Source of the DNA: Alistipes sp.
GTDB taxonomy: Bacteria > Bacteroidota > Bacteroidia > Bacteroidales > Rikenellaceae
Assembly: GCA_017381935.1 (NCBI GenBank)
Contig: JAFOBG010000044.1
Location: 1 to 64,000, forward strand
Reading direction: 5' to 3'
DNA: 64,000 nt
Below the pieces are notes generated by a model. The model worked only from the letters and a program-made list of their open reading frames with translations. It was not told the origin of the DNA and did not search any database. The position numbers were made by a program, and so were the translations under genes. Shown here piece by piece: positions 56,513-64,000 of this stretch. Within the stretch, counting starts at the first letter, position 1. Each line of letters begins with the position of its first letter.

Positions 56513-58060
56513 ATGAAGATTATAATAACCCTTTTACTCTCTCTATTCGCACTAAGTTCTTGTGTAAAAGAGCCAGAATATTCAGGCGATAAATTAGAGG
56601 CTCGCTCACTAAGAGCGTGGATTAAAAAGAATCGTCCCGAACTGCTTGGCAACTTTCAATCTAAAGGAGAGTACTATGTTGATGTTTTAGAGTGGGGAGA
56701 GATTGACACACCTGCTAAAGATAACGATAGAGGTAGTGAGCCTATCATGGACCAAGATACATGTTGGGTATATTACAATTTCAATTGTTATGACTTAGAC
56801 GGGAATCTCTGTTCTACACGTAAAGAGGTGTTAGCCCGTATGCAGGCAACATACTCAGACCGTACGCACTATGTTCCTTATGCAAACTACTGCGGTGAGG
56901 CAGAGTACTATGCAATTGTAGAGGGTAGCTACCTTGCTACTCGAAACAAATTAACCCTTAGCGAGGAGTATGTTGCAAGCAAGCCTAACATCTGCCGTGG
57001 AACCGAGTTTGTAATGAGAAAAGGTTCAAAGGTGCGTCTCTACATGACATCTACCATTGGATTTGGGTCAAGTGGTTCATCTTCTGAAGGTGGTTATGAG
57101 GGCCAATATTCATTAGACACTAACGTACCTTTAGTAATGGATATTGAGGTTGTTCGAGTTGTAAAAAATCCATCTGACACAGAGCTTGAGATGGTTGATG
57201 CATTGGTAAAAGATAGTAATGCCAATAGCGAGGATACCGTGTGGCTCCAGATTGAAAACAAAGAAGATAAAGAGGAAGGCGAGGATGAAGTTGATGAAAA
57301 TAGCGATGAAAGCAACAAGGAGAACAGCGAGGAGGTAAAGTATTACGATGGCATTTATTACACTACCAAATTCACCCCTACCGAAGAGTTTGCCCACTTC
57401 AAACATGCTCGCCCAGATATGGCCGGTATTGGAAATCCATACACAGATACAAAGCGTTTCAGCAATATGGCTGAGTTTGACAAAAAGTTATGGAAAATTC
57501 TCAACGACAAGTTTGCTGACCAAATCAAAAACACATCTAACGACAAAGCAACTGTTATCGGAGATGATAACTATGCTATGGTTTGGTATGTAGGTCGTTT
57601 CCTTGATGGATTTATCTTCGACACAAATATTGACGAGGTAAGAGAATTAGCATTTAACGAGACAGATGAGGGTGGAGAGGCTATCTCATACTCTAAAAGT
57701 TCTGATGAAGACGAATATATCAGCGCATGGGCACATTGTATTCCTAAACTTAAGTATGGTCGTTGGGGTGCTATTATTACCACATCTGGATATGCATACG
57801 GTAGCACCGGTGTATCAGGCTCTACAAGTTCATCCTCTTCATCAAGTTATAGCTATTATAATATGCTGAACTATTACAATTACTATAACTATTATAGCTC
57901 ATACTACAATCCATCCAGTTACTACAACTACTATAATTACTATGGTGGTTATAATAACTACTACAATAGCTATGAGGAGACAACCTCTACTATTGAGACC
58001 GAGATTATGCCATACACTCCACTGATATTCTATATCTTCATAGAACCTCAGGAGGATTAA
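56513..58060 (+). CDS. FKBP-like lipoprotein 2 with acidic linker and tyrosine/asparagine-rich insertion
   Basis: The 515-residue protein has lipobox LSSC (Cys17). Two FKBP-like halves are suggested: about 60-220 (FVMRKGSKVRLYMTSTIGFGS then NVPLVMDIEVVRVV) and about 300-515 (WAHCIPKLKYGRWGAIITTSGYAYGST then YTPLIFYIFIEP). They are joined by an acidic linker (about 242-275, mostly Glu, Asp, Asn, Lys). The loop before the last strand of the second half holds a Ser run and then about 45 residues built mostly from Tyr and Asn (for example YYNYYNYYSSYY). Its function is unknown. Coupled to lipoprotein 1; terminator follows. Confidence 0.65.
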   Translation: MKIIITLLLSLFALSSCVKEPEYSGDKLEARSLRAWIKKNRPELLGNFQSKGEYYVDVLEWGEIDTPAKDNDRGSEPIMDQDTCWVYYNFNCYDLDGNLCSTRKEVLARMQATYSDRTHYVPYANYCGEAEYYAIVEGSYLATRNKLTLSEEYVASKPNICRGTEFVMRKGSKVRLYMTSTIGFGSSGSSSEGGYEGQYSLDTNVPLVMDIEVVRVVKNPSDTELEMVDALVKDSNANSEDTVWLQIENKEDKEEGEDEVDENSDESNKENSEEVKYYDGIYYTTKFTPTEEFAHFKHARPDMAGIGNPYTDTKRFSNMAEFDKKLWKILNDKFADQIKNTSNDKATVIGDDNYAMVWYVGRFLDGFIFDTNIDEVRELAFNETDEGGEAISYSKSSDEDEYISAWAHCIPKLKYGRWGAIITTSGYAYGSTGVSGSTSSSSSSSYSYYNMLNYYNYYNYYSSYYNPSSYYNYYNYYGGYNNYYNSYEETTSTIETEIMPYTPLIFYIFIEPQED

Positions 58061-58072
58061 AAACAGATAATT

Positions 58073-58100
58073 AAAAGCTGAGTTACAACTCAGCTTTTTT
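58073..58100 (+). terminator. Terminator of the FKBP-like lipoprotein operon
   Basis: A 10-bp stem AAAAGCTGAG/CTCAGCTTTT with a TTACAA loop and a T-run. Confidence 0.85.
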
Positions 58101-58127
58101 CGTCTCTATACCATATATATAAATATA

Positions 58128-58154
58128 TAATAAAGGCAGTACCGAAGTACTGCC
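58128..58154 (-). terminator. Terminator of the 93-residue protein gene
   Basis: An 8-bp stem GGCAGTAC/GTACTGCC with a CGAA loop; T-rich after it on the minus strand. Confidence 0.75.
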
Positions 58155-58179
58155 CATTTACAACTAATCGTCTAAAGAA

Positions 58180-58461
58180 CTATTTGTTAATCTCTGACAG
58201 TTTCTCAAACAACTCGCCAAAAGATGCAACAATCTCTGCACGAAGTGCTGCATAATACTTACGAACAAGAGATGGATTGTGTGGCTCAGTTGGATTGTTA
58301 GCCTTAACATAAAGTGCATTGCGAAGTTCAACGCCCTCCTGCATTACAGCAAAAATCTCCTTATCCTTTGCAGGCTGGAAATATATAGCCATATCACAAT
58401 CGAATACCAACTCCTCAAGACGGTAATCAATCTCCTTTTTCAAAATTCTTAAGTTTGCCAT
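58180..58461 (-). CDS. Conserved small protein of Bacteroidales, function unknown
   Basis: This 93-residue, mostly helical, soluble protein starts MANLRILKKEIDYRLEELV and contains VFDCDMAIYFQPAKDKEI, like short conserved proteins I recall from Bacteroidales genomes without an assigned role. No motif points to catalysis. It has its own promoter and terminator. Confidence 0.8.
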   Translation of the reverse strand: MANLRILKKEIDYRLEELVFDCDMAIYFQPAKDKEIFAVMQEGVELRNALYVKANNPTEPHNPSLVRKYYAALRAEIVASFGELFEKLSEINK

Positions 58462-58504
58462 AATCTAAATATTTTTTGTTTAACAGAATTACACAATTAT
58501 ACAG

Positions 58505-58512
58505 CAAAGATA
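58505..58512 (-). promoter_or_regulatory. -7 promoter element of the 93-residue protein gene
   Basis: Minus strand TATCTTTG, 43 nt before the ATG at 58461. Confidence 0.65.
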
Positions 58513-58540
58513 AGAATATATTGCGAATTAGCAAAGATTT

Positions 58541-59374
58541 CTAACGTTTTTTTGCTCTATCTCGACGATGTTTATGTTCTTTTTGAGGAACTTCTACGAT
58601 TATACCCGTCTCAACATTCTCAACAACAGCTACAGGATAGAGTTTCTCTTCGCTCTTATGCTCAGCAACAGATGTCGGTTTTGGCTGAGGTTTAGGCGTT
58701 GGAGCTGGAGGCGTAATAATAGTAACCTTTTCGACCACTCTATCTGTTACATAATTAAAATGAATCTCGGCACAACGCATAGCAGGTAAGATATTGATTT
58801 TGAAATACTGCCAAACTTCAGGGTGCTTCTCCAATTCTGACTGTTTCTGTTCCTCTGTATGTGTTTTACTATTCAGAATAGAGATTACCGCATCACGCTT
58901 ATCAAGCGACGATTTTTTTACTGCATCTACACAATCAGCCCACTTATATGCTACCGAAGAGCTCTCAATATTCATTTTTGGGCACTGTTTTGTAAGGTAA
59001 TTTTTCACACTCGTAGCTCGAGCGGCAGCAAGGAGTGCATTTTTGGCAGGAACACCATCTGGCGAGGCATGCCCCACAACCTTTATGGCTTTGATATGCA
59101 TCATCGTATCCGCAGCCTGCTCTATAAAACGATGGAGTTCTGCCATAGAGTCCTCATTGTCGGCAAATGAGGACTGAAGAGTTGATAAATTAATAGGGAA
59201 CAGCGCCTCATACTCTGCACTATCCTCTACAGACCCACGAACAAGATATTTTTCTACAATCTTATCTTTCTGTTGTTCTTTGGAGAGTAACAGAGAATCA
59301 GATTTTGTAGTCTGTGCAAACGTCGCAAATAACGATAGTAGCACAAAAGAGAAAAGAAGTGTAAACTTTTTCAC
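58541..59374 (-). CDS. OmpA-like periplasmic protein
   Basis: The 277-residue protein has a signal peptide (about 1-20, ending TFA-QT). A domain of about 60-210 has the OmpA/MotB-like pattern of a helix-strand pair (IKAIKVVGHASPDGVPAKNALLAAARATSVKNYL), which in this superfamily binds peptidoglycan. A Pro/Lys-rich linker and a basic tail (HKHRRDRAKKR) follow. There is no barrel, so it is probably a periplasmic wall-binding protein. The start codon is GTG at 59374; a 6-residue upstream ORF (59399-59379) and a hairpin precede it. No clean -7 element was found. Confidence 0.7.
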   Translation of the reverse strand: MKKFTLLFSFVLLSLFATFAQTTKSDSLLLSKEQQKDKIVEKYLVRGSVEDSAEYEALFPINLSTLQSSFADNEDSMAELHRFIEQAADTMMHIKAIKVVGHASPDGVPAKNALLAAARATSVKNYLTKQCPKMNIESSSVAYKWADCVDAVKKSSLDKRDAVISILNSKTHTEEQKQSELEKHPEVWQYFKINILPAMRCAEIHFNYVTDRVVEKVTIITPPAPTPKPQPKPTSVAEHKSEEKLYPVAVVENVETGIIVEVPQKEHKHRRDRAKKR

Positions 59375-59682
59375 GGCTTTATGATTTTTTGGTTTTCATA
59401 GTGATAATACCAAAAACCAAGCCACTATTCAAAGGCGAAATATATCCAATATCACAATATTTGATTAATATATTATAGGTGTACAACAACTTTCATCCAG
59501 ATTAATATGATTATCCATACTTTCAATCTTCAATTATTTTTAACTTAATAATTATTAGAGAGTTATAACAAGAGTGTAAACGCATAGCGATTTTTAAATA
59601 TTCTCAAATTCATCTAATATATTACCGACCAATCAGTTAGTATTTTTATTATCCAACTTTTATATTTTAACTAAATATTTTG
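59375..59682. other. AT-rich divergent intergenic region
   Basis: About 300 bp between the OmpA-like gene (-) and the tatC promoter (+). Next to the GTG start it holds a short minus-strand ORF (59399-59379, MKTKKS) inside an 8-bp inverted repeat (TTGGTTTT 59389-59396, AAAACCAA 59413-59420). The rest is AT-rich with several short direct and inverted AT repeats but no gene-like frame or RNA that I can recognise. Confidence 0.5.
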
Positions 59683-59690
59683 TATCTTTG
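59683..59690 (+). promoter_or_regulatory. -7 promoter element of tatC
   Basis: TATCTTTG. The first ATG (59695) lies only 4 nt after it, so the second ATG (59719) fits a normal leader better. Confidence 0.7.
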
Positions 59691-59718
59691 TAGTATGAAC
59701 AACCGTGATGTGAACAAT

Positions 59719-60471
59719 ATGACATTTTTTGAACATCTGGACGAAATGCGTCCGGGGTTAGTTCGTAGTGTCATTGTGCTCATCTGTTCAATAATGGTAG
59801 CCTTCTTGTTCGGCACTGCAATCATAGATGTCGTCATGGGTCCTAAATCACCCGATTTCATATCAAACAGAGTGATGTATGACATAGCAGAAGCTACAGG
59901 TTCTGATGTGCTTAAAATCAACCAGAATCCGGTTTCGTTAATAAATACCTCTATGGCGGGCCAATTAAACATGCATCTATTATTGGCTTTTTATGTAGCC
60001 TTAATTATCGCTATTCCATATTGTATGTTTGAGTTGTGGTTATTTGTAAGGCCTGCCTTAACAATAAAAGAGCGTAGAAGTAGTTCGAAATATATACTCT
60101 ATATATTAATATGCATGTTTATCGGTATTTTTTTCGGCTACTTTATACTCTCACCACTCTCTGTCAACTTCCTTACCAACTATACAGTAAGTGGAGATAT
60201 TGTCAACATGATTGACGTACGTTCATATATATCTCTCGTATCCAATATGGTATTAGCATGTGCTATTATTTTTGAGTTGCCCGTATTGGTACACTTTCTA
60301 TCTAAAACAGGTATTGTTACAGCCGACTTAATGCGTAAATATCGCAAGCATGCCATTATAGTACTCGCAATATGCGCTGCTATTATTACTCCTCCAGATA
60401 TTTTAAGTATGATACTTGTGATAATTCCGCTATACCTTCTATATGAATTGAGCATAAAAATAGCAAAATAA
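59719..60471 (+). CDS. tatC: Sec-independent protein translocase TatC
   Basis: The 250-residue protein has six membrane helices and the family N-terminus MTFFEHLDEMRPGLVRS, then FVRPALTIKERR and the late segment AAIITPPDILSMILVIIPLYLLYE. TatC binds twin-arginine signal peptides and, with TatA, exports folded proteins. I chose ATG 59719, which matches the usual family start; ATG 59695 would add eight residues (MNNRDVNN) but leaves no leader. tatA/tatB are not adjacent. Confidence 0.92.
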   Translation: MTFFEHLDEMRPGLVRSVIVLICSIMVAFLFGTAIIDVVMGPKSPDFISNRVMYDIAEATGSDVLKINQNPVSLINTSMAGQLNMHLLLAFYVALIIAIPYCMFELWLFVRPALTIKERRSSSKYILYILICMFIGIFFGYFILSPLSVNFLTNYTVSGDIVNMIDVRSYISLVSNMVLACAIIFELPVLVHFLSKTGIVTADLMRKYRKHAIIVLAICAAIITPPDILSMILVIIPLYLLYELSIKIAK

Positions 60472-60495
60472 TTTTGTTTTTTCCTTGCTATAGCC

Positions 60496-60503
60496 TATCT
60501 TTG
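60496..60503 (+). promoter_or_regulatory. -7 promoter element of the FMN riboswitch transcript
   Basis: TATCTTTG with TTG about 19 nt upstream (60474-60476), inside and just after the tatC end. Transcription would begin shortly before the aptamer. Confidence 0.75.
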
Positions 60504-60516
60504 CATTGAAATACTT

Positions 60517-60705
<189 letters not shown>

Positions 60706-60754
60706 GACTCTCTGTGGTAATGGCATAGTGTGCCTTACTATGGAGTTGGTAGCC

Positions 60755-60790
60755 CCGATATCTAAACAGATGTCGGATTTTTTATTTTTT
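60755..60790 (+). terminator. Riboswitch expression platform terminator
   Basis: CCGATATCT (60755-60763) pairs with AGATGTCGG (60768-60776) around AAAC, followed by a long T-rich tract ending 5 nt before the receptor ATG. An upstream hairpin CATAGT/ACTATG (60724-60740) may be part of the switch. In the family, FMN binding favours such terminators and turns expression off. Confidence 0.8.
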
Positions 60791-60794
60791 TACT

Positions 60795-63700
60795 ATGCGA
60801 AAGCTATTTTCAACACTGATTCTTATTCTGTTCCCATTTACAGTATGGGCACAAGTAACAACTGCTTCTATTACGGGTACTGTAACAGATAGCGACAACG
60901 TTCCCCTCGCCTATGCATCAATTATAGCTACCCATGTATCAACGGGAACTAATTATGGTACAAGTACAGATATTGATGGCAAATATCACCTTGCCGGGCT
61001 GAAAGTTGGAGGTGAGTATATAGTAGAATTTTCATGTGTCGGTTACAAAAGTAATGCAGTAGGCGGCATATACCCCTCATTAGGTCAGACAATACAGCTC
61101 AACAGAGTTTTGCACAACCAGCCTTCGATAGATAGCGTTATTGTTGTGGGCGATTACAAACCACATGGTACTTTCTCAACTAACGACATAGAAGCTATGC
61201 CGACTGTATCACGTTCAATATACGACATCGCTCGTCTATCCCCTTACGCCAACTCCCAGCAAGAAGGTGGCGTGTCTATAAATGGTGCAAACAGCCGTTA
61301 CAACTCATTTTACATTGACGGTATTGTCAATAACGACATGTATGGACTTACAGCGAGTGGCACAAACGGTGGTTTAGCAAGCGCTAATCCCATTCCACTT
61401 GATGCTTTGGAGCAAATTCAGGTCGTTGTAGCTCCATTTGATGTGCGCCAAAGCGGTTTTACCGGTGGCGGTATAAATGCCGTAACAAAGTCGGGAACAA
61501 ATACCTCTACCGGCACTGCTTATGCATATTACACAAACAATAGTCTCTACGGTAAGGGGGTCGATAATATAGCGCTTGCAAAGCAGAATACTCTCACATA
61601 TGGAGTGTCAATGGGTGGAGCAATTGTCAAAAACAAACTCTTCTATTTTATCAGCGCTGAGAACTCCTTTGACCACTCTCCATCTGCATACCATATAGGC
61701 GACCCTAATTGTAAAGTAGCAGAGGCTGATGCAATCACAATATCAAGCCACTACAAATCGCTAACAGGCTATGACGGTGGAGGATATGGCAAGCAAAGTA
61801 TTAATCGTGAGACTGTATCTATTCTTGCACGAATAGATTGGGATATCTCAGACAAGCACAACCTTGCTGTAAGATATAACTATCTTGATGCCGGCAAAGA
61901 TGAGTATGTAAATTCAGCCTCTACCCTACTCTTCAATGGCTCAGGATACACCTCTGTAAGTACTACGCACTCAATTATGGCAGAGCTTGATTCTCGCATA
62001 TCTCCATCTTTATACAACTCGCTTCGTGTAGGTTATACTCGTGTATCAGATGGCAGAGACACAGATTCAAAGACTCCATTTGTAACTATTGACCATATTA
62101 GAGATGGAGAGAACACCGCTGTCAAGATTGGCACTGACGGTATGGCTTGTAGCAACTCGCTGGCTCAAAACAGCATTACTATATCTGATTATCTATCAAT
62201 ACACAAAGGTTCACACAATATAACACTCGGCACCCACAACGAGATTTTTACCGCCAAAGTACTCTTTGTATCTAACGCACTGGGCTCGTACACATACAGC
62301 ACCATGGATGATTTTATTGCGTCAAAACCATCTATGTTCCAGCAGACAATCCCTATTGGCGATGCATCTACACGCATAAATACAGCTCAATTTGGACTTT
62401 TTGCACAAGATGAAGTTTGGATCAACTCTCTACAACTCACTTATGGTCTGCGTGCCGATATTCCGGTTATTTTCAACACTCCTCGAGAGAATAAAACATT
62501 TAACAGCAGTGCCATAGCACAGCAATATGGGGTTGCGACAAACAGCAAACCAAAGAGCCATATTTTACTCTCTCCTCGCATAGGATTTAAGTGGCATATA
62601 GGCAATAATTCAAACCTTGTTCTACGTGGAGGCACCGGTATATTTACCGGAAGAATTCCGTTTGTATGGATTACAAATTGCTACTCAAATACAGGTATGA
62701 CTCAGATGGGATATACGCTTTATGGCGATAATATTCCTCCATTCGGAGTATCTCCAAGTGGTACTGCAGGTACAAGCGCAAACCCTGTAATCTATGTTGC
62801 AGACCGTAAATTCCGTATGCCGCAGAGTTTCAAGTCAAATTTGGCATTTGAGGCCACTGTAAGAGGGTGGAAAATGACTATTGAAGGCATATATGCAAAG
62901 AGTATCAATGATATCTCTATTCGCAATATCGTTGCTGCCGACAACGGAGCAAAGTTATATGCCGTTAATAGCTTATTATCAAATACAAACAATACAACAG
63001 CATTCTACGATTCAAGCGCAAAGAAGAGTTTTTCATCTATCTACTTGCTCGAAAACGAAAATAGAGGTTACTCATACAACCTCTCGGCAATGATTGAGAA
63101 GCATTTTATCTTCGGCTTACAGTTCGCCGCATCTTACACGTTCTCACAGAGTTACACTGTAAATGATGGCGTATCATCCTCTGCTCCAAGCATTTGGGGC
63201 AAGAGCTATGCAACTGTTTCCAATAACAAACAGCTAACCCACTCAGTTTTTGAAGTTCCACACAAAGTTACAGCGCAATTAAGCTACTCAAAACGATATA
63301 GTTCCATCTTCGGTTCAACCATCTCGCTTGTCTATCAAGGTTATTCCGGCATGCGTTACAGCCCTACATACTACAAGAATGGCATTGACGTAAATGGCGA
63401 TACATATCGTGGAAACTCGACAATATACATCCCTACCGAGGCTGAACTTGCAGCAATGAATTTCGAGAGTGCAGACCAGCGTACAGCCTTTAAAGACTAT
63501 ATTCTTAAACACCGTGCACTACGTAACAATCGAGGCCATTATGCTGAGCGAAACTCTCTTATAGCTCCATTTGAGCACCATATAGACCTCCATTTTGCGC
63601 AAGACTTCTACTTTAGCAAGTACGACTATCGCAAAGTGCAAATCACATTTGATATAATGAATCTTGGCAACCTATTTAACCGCAAATGGGGTGCTGCATA

Positions 63701-63863
63701 CTTCCTTGATGACTGGAAGCTTTCACCTGTAGAGGTTACATCTCTTAATGATGATGGCAAGGGTAATAAAACTCCGACATATCGTTTTGTCGGAGGTGAG
63801 ATTTCCCGAAATGATCTACTATCACGTTGGCGTATGCAATTAGGTATTAGAGTTCTATTTTAG
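60795..63863 (+). CDS. TonB-dependent receptor, Oar-like, under FMN riboswitch control
   Basis: The 1022-residue protein has a signal peptide (about 1-19, ending VWA-QV), a CarboxypepD_reg-like beta-sandwich (about 22-108, SITGTVTDSDNVPLAYASI), a plug domain (about 125-235, GVSINGANSRYNSFYIDGI, then IPLDALEQIQVVVAPFDVRQSGFTGG in two parts) and a 22-strand-type barrel ending MQLGIRVLF with the terminal Phe. No clear TonB box or SusD partner is seen. It belongs to the Oar/CarboxypepD_reg TonB receptor group, whose substrates vary. The upstream riboswitch implies its expression falls when FMN is plentiful, so a flavin or flavin-linked cargo is the natural guess. The HAD gene starts 3 nt after its stop. 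Confidence 0.9.
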   Translation: MRKLFSTLILILFPFTVWAQVTTASITGTVTDSDNVPLAYASIIATHVSTGTNYGTSTDIDGKYHLAGLKVGGEYIVEFSCVGYKSNAVGGIYPSLGQTIQLNRVLHNQPSIDSVIVVGDYKPHGTFSTNDIEAMPTVSRSIYDIARLSPYANSQQEGGVSINGANSRYNSFYIDGIVNNDMYGLTASGTNGGLASANPIPLDALEQIQVVVAPFDVRQSGFTGGGINAVTKSGTNTSTGTAYAYYTNNSLYGKGVDNIALAKQNTLTYGVSMGGAIVKNKLFYFISAENSFDHSPSAYHIGDPNCKVAEADAITISSHYKSLTGYDGGGYGKQSINRETVSILARIDWDISDKHNLAVRYNYLDAGKDEYVNSASTLLFNGSGYTSVSTTHSIMAELDSRISPSLYNSLRVGYTRVSDGRDTDSKTPFVTIDHIRDGENTAVKIGTDGMACSNSLAQNSITISDYLSIHKGSHNITLGTHNEIFTAKVLFVSNALGSYTYSTMDDFIASKPSMFQQTIPIGDASTRINTAQFGLFAQDEVWINSLQLTYGLRADIPVIFNTPRENKTFNSSAIAQQYGVATNSKPKSHILLSPRIGFKWHIGNNSNLVLRGGTGIFTGRIPFVWITNCYSNTGMTQMGYTLYGDNIPPFGVSPSGTAGTSANPVIYVADRKFRMPQSFKSNLAFEATVRGWKMTIEGIYAKSINDISIRNIVAADNGAKLYAVNSLLSNTNNTTAFYDSSAKKSFSSIYLLENENRGYSYNLSAMIEKHFIFGLQFAASYTFSQSYTVNDGVSSSAPSIWGKSYATVSNNKQLTHSVFEVPHKVTAQLSYSKRYSSIFGSTISLVYQGYSGMRYSPTYYKNGIDVNGDTYRGNSTIYIPTEAELAAMNFESADQRTAFKDYILKHRALRNNRGHYAERNSLIAPFEHHIDLHFAQDFYFSKYDYRKVQITFDIMNLGNLFNRKWGAAYFLDDWKLSPVEVTSLNDDGKGNKTPTYRFVGGEISRNDLLSRWRMQLGIRVLF

Positions 63864-63866
63864 CCT

Positions 63867-64000
63867 ATGAAGAATATAGTTTTTGACCTTGCAGGAGTAG
63901 TCTTTGCACGCAATGAAAAGCGTTGTCCAAAAGAACTTATGGACTACTTCTATTTTATCAACTCAGGAGAAAAACTTCCTGATTTTTGGAACGATTATGA
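63867..64000 (+). CDS. HAD-family hydrolase (partial, runs off the right edge)
   Basis: 44 codons are visible. The start KNIVFDLAGVVFARN is HAD motif I: nucleophile Asp at residue 7, with Ala in the position of the usual second Asp, as in the FDLGN/FDLGG group that includes YihX-type sugar phosphatases. It follows the receptor by 3 nt, so it should be under the same FMN riboswitch. Some HAD enzymes dephosphorylate FMN or the riboflavin precursor ArPP, which would fit this location, but the substrate cannot be read from these residues. Confidence 0.8.
   Translation, partial: MKNIVFDLAGVVFARNEKRCPKELMDYFYFINSGEKLPDFWNDY

Noticed and set aside
59680..59718. Longer TatC starting at TTG 59680 or ATG 59695
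   Set aside because: The TTG lies before and within the -7 element and cannot be transcribed; the ATG at 59695 would leave almost no leader, while 59719 matches the family N-terminus. The 59695 start cannot be fully excluded.

Overview
The window reads as chromosome of a low-GC member of the order Bacteroidales (phylum Bacteroidota). The main sign is that most genes or operons are preceded by the Bacteroidota sigma-ABfr -7 element, TAnnTTTG (usually TATCTTTG or TATATTTG), often with a TTG or TTTG about 19-20 nt upstream and usually no Shine-Dalgarno sequence. Supporting signs are DUF4293, DUF4199 and DUF5606 proteins, two BspA-type leucine-rich-repeat lipoproteins, BACON and fimbrillin-like domains, and an Oar-like TonB-dependent receptor with a CarboxypepD_reg domain. 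I cannot name a genus. No prophage, insertion sequence, integrase or CRISPR array was seen; this looks like core chromosome with a few surface or accessory loci.

Layout. 1-139: end of a secreted or surface protein. 200-2225 (-): DUF4199, GT2 glycosyltransferase and DUF4293, translationally coupled. 2410-7766 (+): an outer-membrane barrel protein followed by potA-potB-potC-potD, a polyamine ABC importer. 7831-9486 (-): AspT/YidE-type transporter. 9615-12638 (+): BspA-like lipoprotein 1. 12757-13941 (+): aminotransferase. 14065-22862 (+): polysaccharide operon with dTDP-rhamnose genes (rmlA-C-D-B), flippase, polymerase/ligase, GT4, acyltransferase and nucleotidyltransferase-like protein. 22928-25723 (+): argS-obgE. 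25778-28504 (-): BspA-like lipoprotein 2. 28604-29968 (-): MscS channel and DUF5606. 30113-32230 (+): GH3 glycosidase. 32345-33511 (+): cation/proton antiporter. 33657-36226 (+): biotin-dependent carboxyltransferase with two biotinyl domains, then mscL. 36322-38908 (+): DUF486 protein, polyol-type MFS permease and a vWA protein. 39023-41223 (-): rhaT-fucO. 41422-41509 (-): tRNA-Ser(GGA). 41631-42533 (+): EamA permease. 42540-44330 (-): alpha/beta hydrolase and CDF metal exporter. 44408-46342 (-): ribokinase with a GRP-type sugar transporter, divergent from panB (46410-47225, +). 47296-48527: a 66-residue repeat protein (-) divergent from an AraC regulator (+). 48605-52521 (-): gyrA and a TPR protein. 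52686-54596 (-): recQ. 54684-55845 (+): acetyltransferase and ruvA. 55897-58060 (+): two FKBP-like lipoproteins. 58180-59374 (-): a small conserved protein and an OmpA-like protein. 59719-60471 (+): tatC. 60496-64000 (+): FMN riboswitch, TonB-dependent receptor and the start of a HAD hydrolase.

The most interesting locus is the right edge. A complete RFN/FMN riboswitch with its own promoter and a terminator-type expression platform sits directly before a TonB-dependent receptor, and a HAD phosphatase follows after 3 nt. No riboflavin biosynthesis gene is in view. The simplest reading is a flavin-repressed outer-membrane uptake system, with a phosphatase that could dephosphorylate the cargo; this is inference. 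Other notable points are a polyamine importer with an outer-membrane barrel gene, a C-terminally membrane-anchored PotD and a PotA with a duplicated regulatory domain; FKBP-like lipoproteins with a tyrosine/asparagine-rich insertion; a 66-residue protein made of 11-residue amphipathic repeats; and nearly identical 69-bp tandem repeats in BspA 1.
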